A DNA stretch of 64,000 bases. Origin: Paragyromitra xinjiangensis. Its lineage: Eukaryota; Ascomycota; Pezizomycetes; Pezizales; Discinaceae. Both the position numbers and the translations under genes were made by a program. The notes beneath the pieces are model-generated. The model did not search any database. It saw only the letters and a program-made list of their open reading frames with translations, and was not told the origin of the DNA. The stretch's first letter is position 1; each line of letters opens with the position of its first letter. The stretch is from contig JBCAMK010000004.1 in NCBI GenBank assembly GCA_038503065.1, forward strand, positions 186,001 through 250,000, in the 5' to 3' direction. Below are positions 58,355 through 64,000 of this stretch, in pieces.

Positions 58355-59486
58355 TTACAAGAAAAATGCAGCCCCAACCACCACCACAAAACATCCAAGG
58401 TGCAGAAGTTTTCCCGAGACCGGCATCGGCATGGCCGACGACCCGCTCGTCTTTGTAGAATTCACCCCATTCAGATCCACAATTCCATCTGCACCACGGG
58501 AACTCGTGGTTGAAGCCGAGTCGGTGGTGATTTTTTTATCTGCATCATCAAACGGATACATGACCCCAATTTGTAAGAATGGGAACGAAGCGGTGACGTT
58601 GATGTTTGGACACACATCTCCAATGCGGTCAATGACGTCTCCTGTAGTAGCATTTTCGCCCTGGAACATGCCCGTGATGATGACCTCCATCATCTCGGAT
58701 TGCATGAAGCATGACGCTTGCTCGCAAAACGTCTGGTTTCGGGCTATGGCTTCTTCTTTGGTGAGGTGAGAGTAACGAGTTGCCTCAGTAGATGGCCAGG
58801 TTGTGAGTTCTGTTTCGGGCTCGGAGATAGAGCAGTAGGAGGTTGTATTGCTAATAACGGATTGGTGGTTAGTGTCATCTGAGCACCCCGGTAGCACAAT
58901 CGCGTGGGGAAGGGGGGGACGGATATTCGCGGCGTACTTACAGATCCTGTATACATTTCTCCCAAAAGATCCAATCTAACCACTGGTACTCCGTATACGC
59001 ATAAGCGCCACCAAATTGTAATACATCAACCCCAGCCTCCCCACCCGGTAGTTCAAACTGCTGCAAATAGATATCCGGCTCTTCGTTCCCTCCCAACGTC
59101 ACATCGCCGAACAGTTTGCTAAAGTCGTTTTCACACGAGCCCACTAGGTTCTCTCGCCACTGCTGCAGAGACGTGAGACAGTCTAAGCTGCAGATGTCAC
59201 GGTATAGTGTCGTGAATGCAGTTTGGGAGATTGAGGTTGAAGTTGTAGTGGTGTAATTTACTAGCGTGGGTCCGACGAACATTAGTGAGTTTGAACAATT
59301 CACGGAGGCCGAGTATGCTGCTGCACAGTCATCTGAGAGGGTGCCTGGGGGGATTATGCCGTTGAAGGATTGGCCTGTAATGGTGATCCCGTTCGACGGA
59401 AAAGTTGAGTTGAAGGAGAAGAGAGCGGTGGTGAGAGGAAGAGTCACGAGCGTGACTGTGAGAAGAAAGGAGCGTGGGGATAACAT
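58355..59486 (-). CDS. GPI-anchored cysteine-rich surface protein, two exons (346 aa)
   Basis: Exons on the minus strand: 59486-58942 and 58850-58355, joined by a 91-nt intron (GTAAGT donor, TATTAG acceptor) that continues CIQDL into NTTSYCSI. Signal peptide 1-21. The ectodomain has about 14 cysteines and many N-glycosylation sites. The pattern LSDDCAAAYSASVNC...ICSLDCLTSLQQW...GSCEN resembles the cysteine-rich region that precedes LysM modules in fungal wall proteins, but no LysM module is present. A Ser/Thr-rich stalk (about 290-325) and a final hydrophobic segment (FVVVVGAAFFL) form a GPI-anchor signal. It lies tail-to-tail with the chitin deacetylase, 270 bp apart. A wall-associated role is inferred; ligand unknown. 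Confidence 0.8.
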
Positions 59487-60048
59487 GGCGGTTTTTTTTC
59501 TGGGGGAGGATTGTGTTAAAAGAGTGACATCCAGTATCTATCTGCCTTGTGGGGGGGGAGAAAAGGGAGGAGAGAGTAGGAAGGGGAGGAAAAAAATGAC
59601 CCCGAGCTTTGTGTGGAGTCGCGGTAAACACCAAGACGGCGGATGAGTGCATCTCTCCGCGTTTCCCATTCAATGCCCACACGTGAGGCAAGGTAATCCC
59701 TGTCTAGCAATTTGAAAGGGGCATAATAACCGGCGCACGGTTGAATGAGGCTGGGCAAAAACAAACATGTGGCGGGAGTGGCTTCGTGATGGTCTTGGCG
59801 GTAAATACCCATAGATCAATGACTACTTCAGCAACTTAAGAGCATCAGTTGAAATTTCACAGCAAGGGTAAGTGAGCATAGAGCTTTCTACTAAGTCTAA
59901 AATCTAGAAAGCTCGAGATCACTAAATGTAGCTTCAAATCATTAAGTGAAAAATCTGCTATTTCGCTCCCAAGTAGGAATCAAGAACTTTCGGATCAGGA
60001 CCTAGCCTATAAACCCCCTGCCCCGAAGCAAACAGAACACTAACCTCC
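59487..60048. other. Intergenic spacer
   Basis: 5' flank of the GPI-protein gene and 3' flank of the collagen-like gene. The only structure seen is a plus-strand G-rich tract (59540-59595, read on the minus strand as a C/T-rich 5' leader). No coding region. Confidence 0.5.
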
Positions 60049-61046
60049 TCACTTCCGCAGGTACAACAAAACCTGCATCGCAGTTGCATAGATGAGATAT
60101 TTGACATAAGGGTTCAAACCTTTGATACCCGCGTTAGACCAAGTCATTCTAAACATAGCAAATGGTATCGATATTTCTTTTATAGCAGAACGAGCTGCCT
60201 GTTGTACACTGGCCGGAACCGATTTGTCATCTACTAAAGTATTCCAATACGCTTTAGGTCCACCCCCTGCTGGATGATGTATATAACTAAATGGTTCAGT
60301 TCCCACAGTAAACCAAAGTTTCTCTATCACTTCTCGACGATAATTAAGCTTTATACCAGCTGTCTCAAACGCCTCTGAGATAGCACTGATCGTGGGATCT
60401 TCGGGCATGACGGACCGATTGATCTCCGCATTAAGGACGGCGACAAGAGCATCCTGGGCCTCCTTCGATAAAGCATCGATTTCAATAGTGGTGCATAGTC
60501 CAAGTAAGCGCGGCGGCTCCAGGGCTGGGGGCAGCGTTTGTACCGACTCCAACGATACAACTCTATCTAGTAGATCCTCGATTATCCTCTGTTGCGCATT
60601 AATGGTATCTGCCATGGCTGTAATCGAGGTGGATAAATGAGTGATATTTGCAGAATCGCCGACAGGGCCGGCGGGGCCCCTAGGTCCCACGTCGCCGTCA
60701 CGCCCAGGACGACCATCACGTCCTGGTGAGCCATCACGACCTGGACGACCGTCACGCCCGGGAAGACCATCACGTCCTGGGGCGCCTATGATAATCAGCA
60801 TGAACCGGAAGTATACCACCTTAGCCAGTGAGATCCCTGATCAACAAGACCTGCTCTTGTTTCAGATCAGACGCTCTATCTCTCCTGGCCAAGGACTCAA
60901 AGTCTTGGCAATGGGGCCATTGCTAAGGAAAAGACCATATTGATTACTGAGAATCAGCCGCGTGACATACCTGTTGGTCCGATTTCGCCTCGTTCCCCAC
61001 GGGGGCCAGGAGGCCCTTGAGGCGCAGCTCTGAGTGAAGAATCCAT
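60049..61046 (-). CDS. Collagen-like coiled-coil protein, two exons (270 aa)
   Basis: Exons on the minus strand: 61046-60971 and 60785-60049, with a 185-nt intron (GTATGT donor, CATAG acceptor) inside a Gly codon. The second exon alone lacks a natural start; the first adds MDSSLRAAPQ and five triplets. Residues 11-67 are 19 uninterrupted Gly-X-Y triplets rich in GRD, GRP and GPR, ideal for a triple helix. A predicted coiled coil (about 72-108, around LSTSITAMADTINAQQRIIE) follows and would trimerise it. The C-terminal domain (about 110-270) is alpha-helical with no known family (around AYWNTLVDDKSV). There is no signal peptide, so an intracellular or unconventional location is likely. Collagen-like proteins are uncommon in fungi; role unknown. 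Confidence 0.8.
60670..60780 (-). repeat. 18-bp coding minisatellite of the collagen-like domain
   Basis: Units of 18 bp encoding GRDGRP-like hexapeptides (pattern GG(T/A)CGTGATGG...CC(T/A/G)) repeat about five times with silent changes. Unequal crossing-over here would change the triple-helix length. Confidence 0.7.
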
Positions 61047-61580
61047 CGATTGAGATTGACGATAGTGAGGATATGAGGCTTTCAGGTTAGATGAGATTCC
61101 GGTGGGTGTGAAACCTCATTGAAGGCAACATTTAAGTACTCGTATCTATGACTTTCAGGCCCATCATCCGACCGATTAGTGGTTGGATAGGCTTAGGTAG
61201 ATCAAAATGTGATACGGCTGCGATGAAAAGATTTAGCGATTCCAATCAAGTCGCAATACACACCCACACCCACTCTTGGCCAATAAACCAAGCTTTGTGA
61301 TAAATATAGTTGATTGGGGTTGAATAAAGTGTGACCAGTCAGAACAACTTGCATAAGGCTTGCATCTTGGGTTACCCCAGCAAAGTACCAAAGTCTATTC
61401 CCAAGACATCACTGGTAGTAACTGGCGGGCAAGCCGTGAGCGTGACGACCCTAAGACAGACCATTATTAGATGATTTTTCGTGCCAGTCGCCAAGATCGC
61501 CATGGAGGCTGTTTTGCAAAATGTATTAGTAGTGGGGTAAATAAAAATAAACCTTGATATAACTACATTTATCGTATTGG
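61047..61580. other. Intergenic spacer
   Basis: 5' flank shared by the collagen-like gene (minus) and the small cysteine-rich gene (plus). No feature beyond AT-rich segments near 61290-61310. Confidence 0.45.
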
Positions 61581-61946
61581 ATGAGTCAATCGAGGGATCG
61601 GGAGTTTCTGCCCAGGAAAAAACCAAACATCCCTCCAAAAGAAAAGCTTCCTTATCGTGAATGTTGCGTATGTGTAAATTTCACAAAGCTTCACAGTAAT
61701 AGCGAATGTGTGGGCCCAATTTGCATACAGTTAGCTCTCGGAAGACATCCTGAAACCTTCAGAGGGTGCCCGCGGCATTTCCCGGTGGCTGGGGCTATTA
61801 AAAATCGGAGCATAGATTATTTTTATACCAGAGAGCCTCGTCTTAGCTCGATATGCAAGATCTGTTGCCCTAGATCGGTCAGATTTTATAGGAAGAGTTT
61901 AATCAGACACCCGCGATTCAACCAAGCTATCCATGTGGAAGCATAG
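61581..61946 (+). CDS. Small cysteine-rich protein, possible zinc binder (121 aa)
   Basis: Uninterrupted frame from a clear ATG. The cysteines are grouped as ECCVC, ECVGPIC, GCPRH and ICKICC (residues about 28-95), a spacing that recalls fungal zinc-ribbon-like proteins of the type CCxC...C...C-x-H...CxxC, though no exact family fits. The rest is basic (Lys/Arg), without signal peptide or membrane span. A spurious frame remains possible; the cysteine pairs are the main support. Confidence 0.4.
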   Translation: MSQSRDREFLPRKKPNIPPKEKLPYRECCVCVNFTKLHSNSECVGPICIQLALGRHPETFRGCPRHFPVAGAIKNRSIDYFYTREPRLSSICKICCPRSVRFYRKSLIRHPRFNQAIHVEA

Positions 61947-62445
61947 GTAGATGCAGTTTCTTCATCAAAAGTGACGAACCAATCAGTCGCGTCACGTGGT
62001 CTTCGGGAGGAAGGAGTAGCGGTGAAAGGCAAACATACGGTGAAGATGGGGGAAACCCCACCCTAGCTTATACTTAGGACCATTATCCCTACAGTTCGGT
62101 TTGCCAAAATGTCCCCCGTGGCTCTAGCATCTGATTTAGCCCTTTCATTGCGCCATATAATTGTCTAAGAAAATTAATATCCTTTAAACAACAATTGAAA
62201 TTTATTCACAGCTAGTAAAAAAGTATAGCTATAACAGCCGATATCTATAAACAACGTAATGTAGCGCCATATTTTAAATCCTTATATACTTGTATGAAAC
62301 CAAGATCTACTTTACATAGAAAACCCTCAGAACGCCGTTCGTATAATATAGACAAATATATATAAATAAAACCGATGAAGTCGCCTCACCGAGTAGAAGA
62401 TGGGATGCTTTCTCTTAACATTTCGCCCAACAGTCCCTCCCGCTA
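61947..62445. other. AT-rich spacer
   Basis: Strongly AT-rich near 62160-62370, between a plus-strand gene and the 3' end of the minus-strand membrane-protein gene. No feature recognised. Confidence 0.45.
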
Positions 62446-64000
62446 TCATACCTCTTCCGAATTTAGCATCTCTTGCGCCATAACTTTACTAACTCGTTTC
62501 CCCCTATCCACCGAAAACCCCTCCGCTAGGCGGACCTGCCTCGCCTGCATCTTAGCATTTTCTCCTCTTCCCACAAGAGGCTCCCTGTCCACTCCAAAGT
62601 GCTGTTTGCCGTCCCGCCCAAAATAAACACCATACCCGTACTTGTTTCCTAGCCGGTTTAAGAAGTTTGCGCGCTCCTCAGGATTCATGGCTTCAGTCCC
62701 CGCGACGTCGTCGATAGCGTTTGACGCATAGTACGTCGACATCTCAACTGCAATGCTGGTTGGCAGATTCGAAAGGAAGTTTCCTGGTCTGTATATGTAG
62801 GTGATAGTACCAACAATAATGAATAGTCCTAGGATAGCAACAGAGACGATAAACATCCCCTGTGACATTGCCATCCTCCTCTCGCTTAGCTGCACTTGTC
62901 CTGCCACAATTGTGCCGTGGACAGGACTAAATAGACCATCACTGTATCTTTGCAGGAAGATGGAAAAGAGCAATTTATAGACCTTTTCCAAGGCTCGACC
63001 AGAAACAGCCGGGTCTGGAGGCCAGGTGCTATTCGGCTTATCGCTCCCGGGTAGGTTCCGCATGAGGTAGTTAACCCAGTCGTATGGCTTTGGGTCGTTG
63101 CGGACGTAGCGTGATACCGCCCCTCCCATCTGATCATCGACGTTGTTGTCGTCATCACTAATGACCTGGTCGAATAGCGAGACGAACTGCGCGGCAGTAG
63201 TATCGCTGAAGAAGTCATCTGGGGATTCCCATTCACCGGTACGATTATATCCAAGGATTGTGTTCTGCTCGTCGACCCGGACGTCAAAGATCGCCGTCTG
63301 GAAATAACTCTTACACACAACCGCAACATGGCTTGGTGGCTCGGTGACTCCCAGTATTGTGGTTGGATCATTCCCGTCTTGGTATGGGACCTCCACGACC
63401 TTTGTTTGGATCCACCCTGCCGTGAAATATCCCGGGCACTGCCAGTTCTCACTCCCGTACCTGAATGTACCCATGAAATCGATATAACCCCAGCCAGGCA
63501 CGATTGGCAATTCCGTACGACCAGTACCATCGTTCCATACGGTTAACGTTTGGTCGAACTCGCCAAGATTGCCGGTATACATTACAGCATTGTATGTGCC
63601 GTTTTTAACCCCATCCGGTGTCTGACATTCTTGCCACATATCAAATGCATAGTCACGACCCACATCAGGGACGGCTCCGGTACCGTTACTGCTGCCGTTG
63701 GACCCGGGGGTATTATTCTTCCACTGGCGCTTCATTAAGGTCTGATTCTCGGGCATCTCGTTGCACTTAATATCGACGCCAAACCCCCTTGTCGAGCCTT
63801 CACGCACTTTTCCATGGAGTTTAGGATCAGAGCTATCAAATGGGAGGAAATAGAATTCATCCGATGTCCATTGCGGGAGTGACAAGTTCTGTGAAACATT
63901 CGCAAACGCAACATAGAATAGCTCCAGCTGCCGGATGTCGCTGCCGTTGTAGTGGGCGGTGTCAAGGCTTACTCCCCCCTGCGGCAGACCAAGCTGGACC
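62446..64000 (-). CDS. Large fungal membrane protein, 3' part (DUF3433-like), cut by window edge
   Basis: Open on the minus strand from the window end to the stop at 62446, about 518 codons; the 5' part is missing. An apparent start at 63885 is only a TTG inside the frame, since the preceding codons (VSLDTAHYNGSDIRQLELFY) are coding. The visible part has an extracellular region with many N-x-S/T sites and Trp/Tyr motifs (YIDFMGTFRYGSENWQCPG), one membrane span (about GMFIVSVAILGLFIIVGTITYIY, near 62790-62860) and a cytosolic tail containing STYYASNAIDDV and YGYGVYFGRDGKQHFGVD. Such tails and a SIAVEMSTYYAS-like stretch are common in a large fungal family of repeated-TM proteins of unknown function. 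The family name is from memory and tentative. Confidence 0.75.
   Translation of the reverse strand, partial: VQLGLPQGGVSLDTAHYNGSDIRQLELFYVAFANVSQNLSLPQWTSDEFYFLPFDSSDPKLHGKVREGSTRGFGVDIKCNEMPENQTLMKRQWKNNTPGSNGSSNGTGAVPDVGRDYAFDMWQECQTPDGVKNGTYNAVMYTGNLGEFDQTLTVWNDGTGRTELPIVPGWGYIDFMGTFRYGSENWQCPGYFTAGWIQTKVVEVPYQDGNDPTTILGVTEPPSHVAVVCKSYFQTAIFDVRVDEQNTILGYNRTGEWESPDDFFSDTTAAQFVSLFDQVISDDDNNVDDQMGGAVSRYVRNDPKPYDWVNYLMRNLPGSDKPNSTWPPDPAVSGRALEKVYKLLFSIFLQRYSDGLFSPVHGTIVAGQVQLSERRMAMSQGMFIVSVAILGLFIIVGTITYIYRPGNFLSNLPTSIAVEMSTYYASNAIDDVAGTEAMNPEERANFLNRLGNKYGYGVYFGRDGKQHFGVDREPLVGRGENAKMQARQVRLAEGFSVDRGKRVSKVMAQEMLNSEEV

Noticed and set aside
62886..63530. Minus-strand frame of 214 codons overlapping the DUF3433-like gene
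   Set aside because: Different frame of the same strand with no domain; the long frame has the membrane span and glycosylation sites.

Overview
The window looks like nuclear DNA of a filamentous ascomycete (Pezizomycotina; the order cannot be fixed from this alone). The evidence is short GT-AG introns (52-185 nt), fungal families (MYND proteins, F-box/ankyrin proteins, GPI-anchored wall proteins, GH43, CBM18 chitin deacetylase, deuterolysin) and a gene-poor background full of small transposon relics. About 15 genes and 2 pseudogenes occupy roughly a third of the sequence. I see no true tRNA, rRNA, CRISPR or prokaryotic feature.

Layout. 1-7.2 kb: no gene recognised. 7.2-9.5 kb: a MYND zinc-finger gene and, divergent from it, a disordered-protein gene with a good TATA box. 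10.5-13.6 kb: a large F-box/ankyrin protein with a ~270-residue internal duplication and an acidic repeat tail. 14.0-14.7 kb: a 669-bp inverted-repeat element packed with subterminal motifs. 15.7-18.3 kb: two tandem Rnt1-like RNase III paralogs. 18.4-27 kb: a graveyard of mobile elements (two tiny elements with TSDs, a TA-flanked MITE, two solo LTRs, one with a nested hAT MITE) around a small F-box-like gene. 27.1-28.5 kb: a wrecked deuterolysin (M35) pseudogene. 33-36.5 kb: a multispanning membrane protein and a small three-exon secreted protein. 39 kb: a second, frameshifted pseudogene. 41-44.7 kb: a basic disordered protein and a secreted GH43 enzyme. 44.7-53.5 kb: no convincing gene but three mobile elements with perfect 9-bp TSDs. 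53.5-64 kb: a denser block with a four-TM protein, a seven-exon chitin deacetylase, a GPI-anchored cysteine-rich protein, a collagen-like protein, a small cysteine-rich protein and the 3' part of a large membrane-protein gene cut by the window edge.

The clearest functional grouping is at the cell surface: the chitin deacetylase and the GPI protein are convergent neighbours and both appear wall-directed, with the secreted GH43, the small secreted protein and the membrane proteins adding to this theme. The most unusual items are the RNase III pair, with strong C-to-G strand composition flips and a shared C-terminal tail; the collagen-like coiled-coil protein; the nested hAT insertion with an empty site present in the same window; and ~80-bp mobile elements with 9-bp target duplications.

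Multi-exon models were built by eye from splice sites, reading frame and expected family motifs. No similarity search could be run.
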